IMG/VR virus record: IMGVR_UViG_3300020433_000671
Location: 1 to 64,000 of that record
Origin: a virus
Length of the DNA stretch: 64,000 nucleotides
Direction: 5' to 3' (one strand)
This document shows positions 1 to 5,902 of this stretch, in pieces. Within the stretch, counting starts at the first letter, position 1. Every line of letters starts with the position of its first letter. Below the pieces are notes generated by a model, which had not been told where the DNA came from, made no database searches, and saw only the letters and a program-made list of their open reading frames with translations. The position numbers and the translations under genes are program-made.

Positions 1-776
1 AATCTACCGAAGTAACCGTGTGCTGCCACGATGTTGTATGTTTCTTCTTCTTGTCCGAACTTGTAACCATAGTTCTGTGACTCTAAACCAGTTGTTTCTC
101 TGATTAGAGAAGATGTTACAAGTGAACCGTGCATTGCTGCAAATAGTGCTCCACCGAACATACCTGCTACACCTGCCATATGGAATGGGTGCATTAGGAT
201 ATTATGTTCTGCTTGGAATACGAACATGAAGTTGAATGTACCAGAGATACCTAGAGGCATACCATCAGAGAATGAACCCTGACCAAATGGGTATACTAAG
301 AATACAGCAAATGCTGCTGAAACTGGTGCAGAGTATGCAACACAGATCCAAGGACGCATACCTAGTCTATATGATAGTTCCCACTGTCTTCCCATGTATG
401 CTGAGATACCGATTAAGAAGTGGAAGATTATCAACTGGTAAGGACCACCGTTGTATAACCACTCGTCTACTGTTGCTGCTTCCCAAATTGGGTAGAAGTG
501 TAGACCAATTGCGTTTGATGATGGTACAACTGCACCAGAGATGATGTTGTTACCATATAAGAATGAACCTGCAACTGGTTCTCTGATTCCGTCGATGTCG
601 ACTGGAGGTGCTGCTACGAAAGCAACGATGAAACATGCTGCTGCTGCGAGTAAGCATGGAATCATGAGCACTCCGAACCAACCAACATAAATTCTGTTGT
701 TTGTTGAAGTTACCCATTCGCAGAACTGAGGCCATCCCTGTAGGAGACCTTGTTCCCTTTTTGCTATAGTTGTCAT
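1..776 (-). CDS. psbA: Photosystem II reaction-centre D1 protein, 3' part cut by the window edge
   Basis: D1 is the photosystem II core subunit that turns over fastest in light; phage copies keep PSII working during infection. The first 258 codons are present (of roughly 360) and read without interruption from ATG at 776. They include [18 protein letters not shown] at the N-terminus, five membrane segments and the IFHFLIG and [14 protein letters not shown] stretches typical of D1. The missing C-terminal third lies beyond base 1. A canonical host-type promoter lies 150-178 bases upstream, overlapping the end of ndhI, so psbA can be transcribed on its own. No strong Shine-Dalgarno sequence is seen before the ATG. 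No intron is visible in the part present. Confidence 0.98.
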   Translation of the reverse strand, partial: MTTIAKREQGLLQGWPQFCEWVTSTNNRIYVGWFGVLMIPCLLAAAACFIVAFVAAPPVDIDGIREPVAGSFLYGNNIISGAVVPSSNAIGLHFYPIWEAATVDEWLYNGGPYQLIIFHFLIGISAYMGRQWELSYRLGMRPWICVAYSAPVSAAFAVFLVYPFGQGSFSDGMPLGISGTFNFMFVFQAEHNILMHPFHMAGVAGMFGGALFAAMHGSLVTSSLIRETTGLESQNYGYKFGQEEETYNIVAAHGYFGR

Positions 777-826
777 GAGGACGTTAAAAAATAAGTAGGG
801 CACAAAGGGTAGTGCGATACTATATT

Positions 827-850
827 CCGATCAATCCCTTCACTGATCGG
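827..850. repeat. 7-bp inverted repeat in the psbA leader
   Basis: CCGATCA at 827-833 and TGATCGG at 844-850 form a perfect 7-bp stem with a 10-base loop, in the roughly 140-base leader between the psbA promoter and its start codon. No T-tract follows, so it is not an obvious terminator. It could stabilise the psbA transcript; that is inference. Confidence 0.55.
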
Positions 851-925
851 TATGAGAGACTTGCTTTACTTCCCCACAGGTCTCGGTTAAAGGGAAGAGA
901 AATGTCTGTTTTTCAAGACACATAT

Positions 926-954
926 ATTATATATGAAGTTTTGTATCTTGTCAA
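926..954 (-). promoter_or_regulatory. Consensus sigma-70 promoter for psbA
   Basis: On the minus strand TTGACA (954-949) is followed after exactly 17 bases by TATAAT (931-926), a perfect match to the bacterial housekeeping consensus. It points at psbA, whose ATG is at 776, leaving a leader of about 140 bases. The -35 box lies just downstream of the ndhI stop codon. Confidence 0.88.
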
Positions 955-956
955 GT

Positions 957-1532
957 TTATTTTGTCATCCAATCAAGTACCTCTGATGGAAGTTTACCAA
1001 CTCTAGGATCACTGTCCTTTACTGTATGGGGATCCATTTCACCCTTGGGGAGATATGTAAGTTCACGAAGTGACCTAACATTGGGATTGCTTGTAACATT
1101 AGTGGGCAATCGTCCAAGAGCGACATTATCATAGTTGAGTTGATGTCTGTCAAATGTAGAAAGTTCATACTCCTCCGTCATTGATAGACAATTTGTAGGG
1201 CAATATTCTACACAATTTCCACAGAATATGCAAGCACCAAAATCTATCGAATAATTTCTTAATTCTTTTTTCTTCGTCTGTTTATTCATTACCCAGTCAA
1301 CGACTGGTAAATTTATAGGACAGACTCTAACACATACCTCGCATGCGATACACTTATCAAACTCATAGTGTATGCGACCACGATATCTTTCTGAGGGTAT
1401 GAGTTTCTCATATGGATACTGAACCGTGACAGGTCTTCTACCCATATGGGATAGTGTTACAGAGAAACCCTGCAACAGATATTTAGCAGCGTCTTTAACT
1501 TCCTTTATGTAATTAAAGATGCCTTTTATCAT
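957..1532 (-). CDS. ndhI: NDH-1 subunit I, 2x[4Fe-4S] ferredoxin-like protein
   Basis: NdhI carries the two [4Fe-4S] clusters that pass electrons toward plastoquinone in cyanobacterial NDH-1 (cyclic electron flow and respiration). Both cluster motifs are complete: [12 protein letters not shown] at about residues 62-73 and [12 protein letters not shown] at about 101-112, followed by the NdhI-type segment [14 protein letters not shown]. The N-terminal membrane-associated part ([18 protein letters not shown]) is also present. At 191 residues it is slightly shorter than typical host proteins, mainly at the C-terminus. Its ATG overlaps the stop of the upstream small gene (ATGA), so translation is probably coupled. 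Phage-borne ndhI has been reported from marine viral metagenomes; it is far rarer than psbA. Confidence 0.94.
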   Translation of the reverse strand: MIKGIFNYIKEVKDAAKYLLQGFSVTLSHMGRRPVTVQYPYEKLIPSERYRGRIHYEFDKCIACEVCVRVCPINLPVVDWVMNKQTKKKELRNYSIDFGACIFCGNCVEYCPTNCLSMTEEYELSTFDRHQLNYDNVALGRLPTNVTSNPNVRSLRELTYLPKGEMDPHTVKDSDPRVGKLPSEVLDWMTK

Positions 1533-1693
1533 GCTTTTTTACGCTTAGATTTAGATAATGTAACAACCCACGTTGCCAATCCTAGTATTACTAGAGTAGT
1601 GATTGCTGATATAGTGGGGAAAGGATAGTCTACACCAGGTGCCTCCCATGTTCCAGGAAGTAAGTAGACTGAAGGTTTGGATAAAAAGATCAT
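1529..1693 (-). CDS. 54-residue single-helix membrane protein in the ndhI cassette
   Basis: I do not recognise this protein. It begins [20 protein letters not shown] and has one hydrophobic helix (about residues 27-45, [17 protein letters not shown]) followed by a basic tail, SKSKRKKA. The chosen ATG at 1693 overlaps the previous stop as ATGA; its own stop overlaps the ndhI start in the same way. The position between a small photosynthetic-type peptide and ndhI suggests a small subunit or assembly partner of NDH-1 or another thylakoid complex. That rests on context only. Confidence 0.8.
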   Translation of the reverse strand: MIFLSKPSVYLLPGTWEAPGVDYPFPTISAITTLVILGLATWVVTLSKSKRKKA

Positions 1694-1821
1694 CGTTTTA
1701 CGTCGTGAGCACAACCGTCACCTGAATATTTATCTGTGTCATAGTATCCACCCTTTGTTCCGAAGAAAAGTGTTAGACCTACGAATGGTAGTGCAGTAAG
1801 TATTAGGACGGTTTCAAACAT
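1690..1821 (-). CDS. 43-residue membrane peptide, candidate NDH-1 small subunit (NdhP-like)
   Basis: The gene starts at 1821 after an AGAG-type ribosome binding site and encodes 43 residues. A hydrophobic N-terminal helix (VLILTALPFVGLTLFF) is followed by a polar tail, GTKGGYYDTDKYSGDGCAH. Size, single helix and direct linkage to ndhI fit NdhP, a roughly 40-residue NDH-1 subunit that, as I recall, was reported together with ndhI in marine viral sequences. I could not compare it with a reference NdhP, so the name is withheld. It is the first gene of a three-gene cassette joined by ATGA overlaps. Confidence 0.75.
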   Translation of the reverse strand: MFETVLILTALPFVGLTLFFGTKGGYYDTDKYSGDGCAHDVKR

Positions 1822-1891
1822 TGCTCTCTTATTATACCAATAGAAAAGGGAACCGTCAAGGTTCCCTGATCCATCTCGAACTCAAATATAT

Positions 1892-2029
1892 TTAGTCTCT
1901 TTTTAATTTAATAATGATTTGGTCATTCTCAAAGTCTGCTTTAAATTCTAAAGGTTTCTCTGGATCCCAACAGAGTTCCTCATATAAGGCATTGAGAGTT
2001 TCCATATCTTGATAGAGATCTGTTAGCAT
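1892..2029 (-). CDS. 45-residue conserved cyanophage protein
   Basis: A short soluble protein starting MLTDLYQDMETLNALYEELC and ending in a charged strand (FENDQIIIKLKRD). The motif LYEELCWDPE is one I associate with small unannotated cyanophage proteins. No membrane segment or catalytic motif is visible. It sits 70 bases upstream of the ndh cassette and is probably in the same transcription unit. Function unknown. Confidence 0.7.
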   Translation of the reverse strand: MLTDLYQDMETLNALYEELCWDPEKPLEFKADFENDQIIIKLKRD

Positions 2030-2096
2030 AAGATTTAATAAAAATACAAATTTATTTAGATTAGATTATAAAATCTAAATGGTATTTGTTGTAACA

Positions 2097-2198
2097 TTAA
2101 ATTAATCCTAGTGATCCACATGTGATCCCTACCGTTAGAAAGAATATGAATTCAAAAATAGGCATAAACCCTGCATTTTTAAGTAAAAATTGAGTCAT
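2097..2198 (-). CDS. 33-residue membrane peptide
   Basis: ATG at 2198 opens a 33-codon frame, MTQFLLKNAGFMPIFEFIFF, followed by LTVGITCGSLGLI. Nearly the whole peptide after residue 11 is one hydrophobic helix. It resembles the small single-helix subunits of photosystems or cytochrome b6f in size and make-up, but no signature of PsbI, PsbT, PsbM, PetG, PetN or PetM is present. It lies inside the photosynthesis block. Support is the block context and dense packing only. Confidence 0.5.
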   Translation of the reverse strand: MTQFLLKNAGFMPIFEFIFFLTVGITCGSLGLI

Positions 2199-2247
2199 TT
2201 GTGCTTGTGCTCCTCAGCGTATATTTAAGAAAATGTGATTTGATAGA

Positions 2248-2427
2248 TCATGCTTGTGCTCCTTGATAAACTGGTGTCATTACTCCACCACCTTCATCAT
2301 CGTCATCATCGTCATTAAAACCACTTAAGACTAGTTCAATCAACACTAAAGCAGTCATCGGATAAAAAATCCAGAGGACTGCTGCTAATGGTGAAATTGT
2401 ATTTGAGTCGGCTATGAAGTCGCTCAT
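2248..2427 (-). CDS. 59-residue single-helix protein with poly-Asp segment
   Basis: One membrane helix (about residues 13-35, LAAVLWIFYPMTALVLIELVL) is followed by NDDDDDDEGGG and the tail VMTPVYQGAQA. The uninterrupted frame, acidic patch and conserved-looking tail argue for a real gene. I believe similar helix + poly-acid + PVY-tail proteins occur in marine cyanobacteria, but cannot name one. A CATAAATA late-promoter-like element lies 36-43 bases upstream of the ATG. Role unknown; a small thylakoid subunit is the natural guess. Confidence 0.72.
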   Translation of the reverse strand: MSDFIADSNTISPLAAVLWIFYPMTALVLIELVLSGFNDDDDDDEGGGVMTPVYQGAQA

Positions 2428-2462
2428 TCGTTTGTGTTGTTATGTTGACATTTATGAATAGG

Positions 2463-2470
2463 TATTTATG
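2463..2470 (-). promoter_or_regulatory. Late-promoter-like CATAAATA
   Basis: CATAAATA on the minus strand fits the NATAAATA late consensus of T4-like cyanophages. It sits 36 bases upstream of the ATG at 2427, just after the last gene of the hli chain. It could add late expression to the small membrane-protein genes. Confidence 0.45.
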
Positions 2471-2473
2471 CTT

Positions 2474-2563
2474 TTAAACAATTACACCAGTTACTGTACT
2501 GATGCTTGCTGCTAACATAAAGATGTAAGGTACTACTTTAAATGGTACAGGTTGTCTTTTCAT
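2474..2563 (-). CDS. 29-residue membrane peptide ending the hli chain
   Basis: ATG at 2563 overlaps the hli stop TAA by one base (TAATG), the same arrangement that joins the three genes above it. The product is MKRQPVPFKVVPYIFMLAAS followed by ISTVTGVIV: a short basic head and one hydrophobic helix. It has no chlorophyll-binding ExxNxR motif, so it is not an Hlip. Translational coupling is the main reason to accept it. Confidence 0.6.
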   Translation of the reverse strand: MKRQPVPFKVVPYIFMLAASISTVTGVIV

Positions 2564-2676
2564 TATACAATACCTGGTATAAGTTGACCTGTTGTTAAGT
2601 AGGTTCCACATAGGAGAATGAATCCCAACATTGCGGGACGACCTACTGCTCTCTCGAAGATGTCTTTGTTGTTCAT
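2563..2676 (-). CDS. hli: High-light-inducible protein, divergent (Asn of motif lost)
   Basis: A 37-residue one-helix Hlip. Family proteins bind chlorophyll and carotenoid and protect photosystem assembly in high light. The core reads ERAVGRPAMLGF, where the usual chlorophyll-binding ExxNGRxAM has Val in place of Asn; Glu and Arg remain. The TTGQLIPGIV tail is typical. It is joined by TAATG overlaps to the hli upstream and the 29-residue gene downstream. Confidence 0.88.
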   Translation of the reverse strand: MNNKDIFERAVGRPAMLGFILLCGTYLTTGQLIPGIV

Positions 2677-2834
2677 TATACAAAACCTGGAATGATTTGA
2701 CCTGTTGTAAAGTAAGCACCTAGTGCTGCGATGATGCCGAGCATGGCGAATCTACCATTAAGTTTCTCAGCAACGATTTTTTCTCTTTCAATGCCGTAGT
2801 TAGCATTTTCTACTTTTTTCTCTGCTTTTGCCAT
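2676..2834 (-). CDS. hli: High-light-inducible protein (52 residues)
   Basis: The frame starts MAKAEKKVENANYGIEREKI and carries the full motif AEKLNGRFAMLG and tail TTGQIIPGFV, so this is a canonical Hlip. ATG at 2834 overlaps the preceding hli stop (TAATG). A longer in-frame start at 2912 exists but would lie inside the upstream hli gene and is rejected. Confidence 0.93.
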   Translation of the reverse strand: MAKAEKKVENANYGIEREKIVAEKLNGRFAMLGIIAALGAYFTTGQIIPGFV

Positions 2835-2941
2835 TAGAAAATACCTGGTATGATGTTTCCTGTTGTTGCGTAAGCACCGACTGCTGCTACGAAACCGAGC
2901 ATTGCTGCCCAACCATTGAATCTTTCTGCTTCTGGTGTCAT
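2834..2941 (-). CDS. hli: High-light-inducible protein, divergent (Arg of motif lost)
   Basis: A 35-residue minimal Hlip, MTPEAERFNGWAAMLGF through TTGNIIPGIF. The chlorophyll-binding motif ExxNGRxAM is altered: the Arg that normally pairs with Glu is Trp (ERFNGWAAM). A GAAAGGAG ribosome binding site lies upstream of the ATG. It is the first gene of the TAATG-linked chain. Confidence 0.9.
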   Translation of the reverse strand: MTPEAERFNGWAAMLGFVAAVGAYATTGNIIPGIF

Positions 2942-2986
2942 TGTTTTAAACTCCTTTCGTTAGATTTGTAATAGGGTTAGAAAGTG

Positions 2987-3013
2987 ACTAGCATTTTATA
3001 CACATTTGCTAGT
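2987..3013. repeat. 7-bp inverted repeat between hli genes
   Basis: ACTAGCA (2987-2993) and TGCTAGT (3007-3013) are perfect inverted arms with a 13-base AT-rich loop, in the 92-base gap that splits the five hli genes into groups of two and three. No T-run follows on the minus strand. It could act in mRNA processing or stability. Confidence 0.5.
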
Positions 3014-3033
3014 GGTGTAAGAGACCTTTTATC

Positions 3034-3147
3034 TCAGAATAAGCCAGGTATTACCCAACCTGTGAAACCGTAGTTAACTACGGCAGCGAAGAAACCCATC
3101 ATCGCAAGGCGACCATTGATTTGTTCTGCGTTCTTCCAGTAGTTCAT
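3034..3147 (-). CDS. hli: High-light-inducible protein (37 residues)
   Basis: MNYWKNAEQINGRLAMMGFF gives a complete ExxNGRxAM chlorophyll-binding motif. The C-terminal part is GFTGWVIPGLF, a variant of the usual TTGQIIPG tail. ATG at 3147 directly abuts the TAA of the preceding hli. Confidence 0.93.
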   Translation of the reverse strand: MNYWKNAEQINGRLAMMGFFAAVVNYGFTGWVIPGLF

Positions 3148-3345
3148 TTAGAATACACCTGGAATAATTTGTCCTGTGGTAGCGTACGCACCAATGAGTG
3201 CAACGAAACCAATCATTGCCCAACGACCATTTACTTTCTCAGCATTCTGAGGATATCCATCGTAGTTGATAGACTCATCAATGTATGGACGTACGTCCGT
3301 TGGATACATGTTCTGGCGACCTCCGCCTTCAGTAATAACTGTCAT
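3148..3345 (-). CDS. hli: High-light-inducible protein with N-terminal extension (65 residues)
   Basis: This is the first hli after the promoter at 3372-3400. A soluble N-terminal extension of about 33 residues (MTVITEGGGRQNMYPTDVRP...) precedes the canonical motif EKVNGRWAMIGF and tail TTGQIIPGVF. The extended form matches the longer host-type Hlips; the other four genes are trimmed to little more than the helix. Confidence 0.96.
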   Translation of the reverse strand: MTVITEGGGRQNMYPTDVRPYIDESINYDGYPQNAEKVNGRWAMIGFVALIGAYATTGQIIPGVF

Positions 3346-3371
3346 TGTGCTTTGTAAAGAACTGTAACAAT

Positions 3372-3400
3372 ATTATATATAAAAGATTAAGTTTTGTCAA
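3372..3400 (-). promoter_or_regulatory. Consensus sigma-70 promoter for the hli genes
   Basis: TTGACA (3400-3395), 17 bases, then TATAAT (3377-3372) on the minus strand: a perfect consensus promoter. Transcription would start near 3365 and read all five hli genes. Confidence 0.9.
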
Positions 3401-3422
3401 GAGGTGCGGTCTATTAAAATTC

Positions 3423-3450
3423 CTTATCAATGCCATAAGATATTGATAAG
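3423..3450. repeat. 9-bp inverted repeat upstream of the hli promoter
   Basis: CTTATCAAT (3423-3431) and ATTGATAAG (3442-3450) are perfect 9-bp inverted arms separated by 10 bases. They lie between the hli promoter and the G/C-run terminator of the upstream gene. A protein-binding operator or part of the terminator region are both possible. Confidence 0.55.
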
Positions 3451-3451
3451 C

Positions 3452-3481
3452 AATGAAAAAGGGGGGATTACCTCCCCCCCT
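3452..3481 (-). terminator. G/C-run hairpin terminator
   Basis: On the minus strand a G7 run, the loop AGGTAAT and a C6 run are followed by TTTTT. This should end transcription from the gene at 3558-3836 and insulate the hli promoter just downstream. Confidence 0.85.
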
Positions 3482-3557
3482 TAAAAAAATGTCTAAATCG
3501 CTATGTGCAACTAGCTTACTGTTAAAAACCATCTAGTTTATAGTCTATTGGCAAAGA

Positions 3558-3836
3558 CTAGTTGAATGTAACTGTATCAGTCTCAGTGTTCAAATTTAAG
3601 TTAATTGGTTGACCTGTTAGAAAATCTGTAGGATCAGAAAATGTAACAGTTTTGGTACACAAATTATCAGTATCGATATTAAAACTTATTGTATCCTGAT
3701 CAAGTTGTTTTGCAATTCCTTTGATGCCTTGATAATGTCTCCAGATCTCAGTCTGTATATTTGCATCAACATTATTCTCTAAAGCATCCTTGACACAATC
3801 TTCAAGTGCTTGTATTGCTGTTAGATAGGGGTTCAT
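3558..3836 (-). CDS. 92-residue hypothetical protein
   Basis: The N-terminal half is helical (YLTAIQALEDCVKDALENNV) with IWRHYQGIKGIA; the C-terminal half is polar and beta-like, ending TETDTVTFN. I recognise no named domain. It forms a one-gene unit, with its own near-consensus promoter (3873-3901) upstream and a strong terminator downstream, which suggests an early product. Confidence 0.82.
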   Translation of the reverse strand: MNPYLTAIQALEDCVKDALENNVDANIQTEIWRHYQGIKGIAKQLDQDTISFNIDTDNLCTKTVTFSDPTDFLTGQPINLNLNTETDTVTFN

Positions 3837-3872
3837 GTAATTAATTTTGCTAGTTTAGTCAACTACTTTGTG

Positions 3873-3901
3873 ATTATATCAAACTATCTATAAAGCGTCA
3901 A
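3873..3901 (-). promoter_or_regulatory. Near-consensus sigma-70 promoter
   Basis: TTGACG (3901-3896), 17 bases, TATAAT (3878-3873) on the minus strand. It differs from consensus at one base and drives the gene at 3558-3836. It lies immediately after the stop of the GIY-YIG-like gene. Confidence 0.8.
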
Positions 3902-3902
3902 C

Positions 3903-4397
3903 CTATGTACCAGTTTGAAAATAATCCTTTCGCATATACCTTCCAAGGATATTTGAATTGTAGAATGCAGGTGATCCATCATCATTTGCTTCAGTAAGTA
4001 CATTATTTAAAAATAATTGTCGTGTTTCTTCATAGTTTACTTTACCGAGAGTAGTATGTAAAGAGATTATTTCTCTCTTGAACGCTGCGTTTCCAAGTAA
4101 CTTTCTATCTGCCTTAAGTTCGTCAGAGCTTCCGTAGTACTTTTTCCAGTCACTCTCAGACGTAACCCTTCTCTTACCACCTCTAGGTTTACGACGCTGT
4201 GTGAAATATTTTCTGCCGATGTATTGCTTGCCAGTTTGTAGATTAGTAATCCTGTAGACGAAACCGAAGAAACCGTTAATGTCGTCAGAAGTAAAAGTTG
4301 CACCCTGATAGGTCCAGGGGTTCTCATAACTTCCCTCAGAAGTTTTCGTATCTTTTTCACTAGTCGCACTCTCCGTCTTCATCATTAACTTGGGCAT
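3903..4397 (-). CDS. GIY-YIG-type nuclease-like protein
   Basis: 164 residues. After a polar, Thr/Ser-rich N-terminus of about 40 residues comes FFGFVYRITNLQTGKQYIGRKYF, matching the GIY...YIG core of GIY-YIG nucleases (GFVY and QYIGRKYF, with the Arg two residues after YIG). A Lys/Arg-rich stretch (RRKPRGGKRR) and SDWKKYYGSSDEL follow. The family includes homing and repair-type endonucleases that nick DNA. The first motif is GFVY rather than GIY. The start overlaps the upstream gene by 38 bases; later Met codons at residues 5 and 6 do not remove the overlap. Confidence 0.8.
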   Translation of the reverse strand: MPKLMMKTESATSEKDTKTSEGSYENPWTYQGATFTSDDINGFFGFVYRITNLQTGKQYIGRKYFTQRRKPRGGKRRVTSESDWKKYYGSSDELKADRKLLGNAAFKREIISLHTTLGKVNYEETRQLFLNNVLTEANDDGSPAFYNSNILGRYMRKDYFQTGT

Positions 4398-4521
4398 AGG
4401 ATCTTATTCCATCGCCACTATCTATACGATAAGCAGAAGTATCTGAATAAACCTCTGCTTTTATCTCTGCGATTGCTCGTTCTAGATCTGCTATTAATGT
4501 TTTAAGATTTCTTTTTTGCAT
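4360..4521 (-). CDS. 53-residue conserved cyanophage protein
   Basis: MQKRNLKTLIADLERAIAEI is an amphipathic helix followed by KAEVYSDTSAYRID and an acidic end (NDEDGECD). I believe similar 50-residue proteins recur in cyanophages, without known function. It overlaps the upstream frame by 20 bases and the downstream GIY-YIG-like gene by 38. Confidence 0.72.
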   Translation of the reverse strand: MQKRNLKTLIADLERAIAEIKAEVYSDTSAYRIDSGDGIRSYAQVNDEDGECD

Positions 4522-4654
4522 TGTATTCCTTTTGGTTGAGATGAGATATAAGATCTTTATCGAGTTTCCATATCTCTTTTATAAGTTCGTAATTGTATGA
4601 TGAGTGAGTCATACCATCTTTATAGACCAACTCATAGTATTTCTTTTTGCTCAT
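4502..4654 (-). CDS. 50-residue hypothetical protein
   Basis: ATG at 4654 opens MSKKKYYELVYKDGMTHSSY, followed by NYELIKEIWKLDKDLISHLN and a basic end. It looks like a small alpha/beta protein with no recognisable motif. It overlaps both neighbours by about 20 bases in a run of four small genes that precede the GIY-YIG-like gene in transcription order. Confidence 0.68.
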   Translation of the reverse strand: MSKKKYYELVYKDGMTHSSYNYELIKEIWKLDKDLISHLNQKEYNAKKKS

Positions 4655-4793
4655 ACTTATTAAGTTTTTCTATGGTCTTATTGTATAACGAAATAGGAAT
4701 TCCCTTATGACTTAGTAAAATTAGTTTTGCCATGGTCATTTTTTCGCTGTAAAAAATAACGGGTTCGTTTTTTAATCCTATATCGCCACTCAT
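4632..4793 (-). CDS. 53-residue hypothetical protein
   Basis: The start at 4793 is preferred over an in-frame ATG at 4832 because AAGGAGA lies seven bases before it. The product is MSGDIGLKNEPVIFYSEKMT followed by MAKLILLSHKGIPISLYNKT and a charged end. No domain recognised. Confidence 0.68.
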   Translation of the reverse strand: MSGDIGLKNEPVIFYSEKMTMAKLILLSHKGIPISLYNKTIEKLNKYEQKEIL

Positions 4794-4815
4794 AGCAATC
4801 TCCTTTTTTCTTTCA

Positions 4816-4977
4816 TTACTCCCAATACTCATCTAAATGTTCTAATACATTGAGCAGTATCCTCTGTGCTGCTCCTCGTTGTTTGTCATCCCATTCAGGG
4901 TACCAACCATGATCTAACCCAGTTTTCATTTTCATGATATGAGCGACCATTGACACCTTGTTTAATCTACCGTTCAC
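4816..4977 (-). CDS. 53-residue conserved cyanophage protein, GTG start
   Basis: The frame begins with GTG directly after the talC stop codon (TAG-GTG) and reads VNGRLNKVSMVAHIMKMKTG then LDHGWYPEWDDKQRGAAQRI. I believe the WYPEWDDKQRGAAQ region is conserved among cyanophages; function is unknown. Starting at the internal ATG at 4950 would cut off conserved-looking residues, so GTG is chosen. Confidence 0.75.
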   Translation of the reverse strand: MNGRLNKVSMVAHIMKMKTGLDHGWYPEWDDKQRGAAQRILLNVLEHLDEYWE

Positions 4978-5631
4978 CTAACCACCTACTAGTTTTTGCC
5001 AATCCTTATCAAACTTTTCTATCCCCTTGTCAGTGAGAACGTGTTTATAAAGTTGGTAAAAAATGGGAACCGAAATAGTACATATGTCAGCTCCCACTCT
5101 AAAGCAATCGGAGACCTGAACAGGTTCTCTAATAGAAGCGGCAAGAACTTCTGTCTTAACTTGGTGAGTAGCAAATACATCTGCGATCTCCTCAATAAGG
5201 TGTCTTCCATCCCAATGCTGATCATATACACGTCCAACAAAAGGAGAAACATAAGTTGCTCCTGCTTTTGCAGCAAGGATTGCTTGTGCTGTACTGAATA
5301 CTAGTGTTACATTGACATGAACATCACTCACGGATAATGACTTACATGTTTTTAGTCCTTCAACTGTGCAAGGAACTTTGATTGTAATGTTTGGTCCGAT
5401 CTCCAGATACTCTTCTGCCATAACAAGCATTTCTTCAGCAGTTTCCCCAACTACTTCAGCAGATACTGAAGCGTGAAAAGGAAATATCTCTGAGATCTTT
5501 TTAATTACTTGTTTAGGATTGTCTCCCGCTTTTAACATCAGAGTAGGATTCGTTGTTACTCCATCGATTAATCCTGTCTCAAATGCAGAAGCAATAAGAT
5601 CTGGGTCAGAACAGTCTAGAAAAATTTTCAT
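4978..5631 (-). CDS. talC: Transaldolase, TalC type
   Basis: Transaldolase moves a dihydroxyacetone unit between sugar phosphates in the non-oxidative pentose phosphate pathway. Cyanophage copies are thought to push host carbon toward NADPH and ribose for phage DNA. The 217-residue frame begins MKIFLDCSDP at an ATG preceded by AGGAGAG. It has the family segments GVTTNPTL (about residue 24), NITIKVPCT (catalytic Lys near residue 83) and YVSPFVGRVYD. The short length fits the FSA/TalC subfamily rather than long host TalB. The longer frame starting at 5688 lacks homology and is rejected. Confidence 0.97.
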   Translation of the reverse strand: MKIFLDCSDPDLIASAFETGLIDGVTTNPTLMLKAGDNPKQVIKKISEIFPFHASVSAEVVGETAEEMLVMAEEYLEIGPNITIKVPCTVEGLKTCKSLSVSDVHVNVTLVFSTAQAILAAKAGATYVSPFVGRVYDQHWDGRHLIEEIADVFATHQVKTEVLAASIREPVQVSDCFRVGADICTISVPIFYQLYKHVLTDKGIEKFDKDWQKLVGG

Positions 5632-5670
5632 GACTCTCCTGTAATTTAGGTTATAGTATATATTATCACA

Positions 5671-5696
5671 TAAAAAAGAGGGGCACAACCCCTCTT
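5671..5696 (-). terminator. Hairpin terminator upstream of talC
   Basis: AAGAGGGG/CCCCTCTT stem with a 5-base loop, followed on the minus strand by TTTTTT. It ends transcripts from the DUF4278-like gene at 5722-5862. A possible promoter for talC (TTGTGC, 17 bases, TAATAT) starts within the hairpin. Confidence 0.87.
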
Positions 5697-5721
5697 AGTA
5701 TATCAACACATTTAAATGTGA

Positions 5722-5862
5722 TTAACTTTTTGAAGCAAACTTTCGTTTTACCTTGATTCCACGATACATGAGATCATGGTTTCTTTTCTGTGCTTCGATC
5801 TGTACCATCTTGCGGTACTCGTCAGTGTCATAGGTGACACCACGATAAGTGACTTGTGCCAT
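5722..5862 (-). CDS. DUF4278-like small protein
   Basis: 46 residues: MAQVTYRGVTYDTDEYRKMV through MYRGIKVKRKF. The paired YRG blocks match the cyanobacterial and cyanophage DUF4278 pattern (YRGxxY ... YRG). The start is set at 5862, where TTTGGAG precedes the ATG by eight bases; an upstream in-frame start has no such support. Function unknown. Confidence 0.82.
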   Translation of the reverse strand: MAQVTYRGVTYDTDEYRKMVQIEAQKRNHDLMYRGIKVKRKFASKS

Positions 5863-5902
5863 TGTGTTACTCCAAAGTAGTAGGGATTGTAGCCCCGTTC
5901 CT

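Noticed and set aside
812-1006. 64-codon plus-strand frame over the psbA leader
   Set aside because: It covers the psbA promoter and the antisense of ndhI, and its translation has no recognisable features.
1727-1734. GATAAATA on the minus strand within the 43-codon gene
   Set aside because: It matches the late consensus but encodes Asp-Lys-Tyr in a conserved-looking tail; likely chance.
3329-3532. 67-codon minus-strand frame upstream of the hli genes
   Set aside because: It spans the consensus promoter and the G/C-run terminator, so it cannot be a normal coding region.
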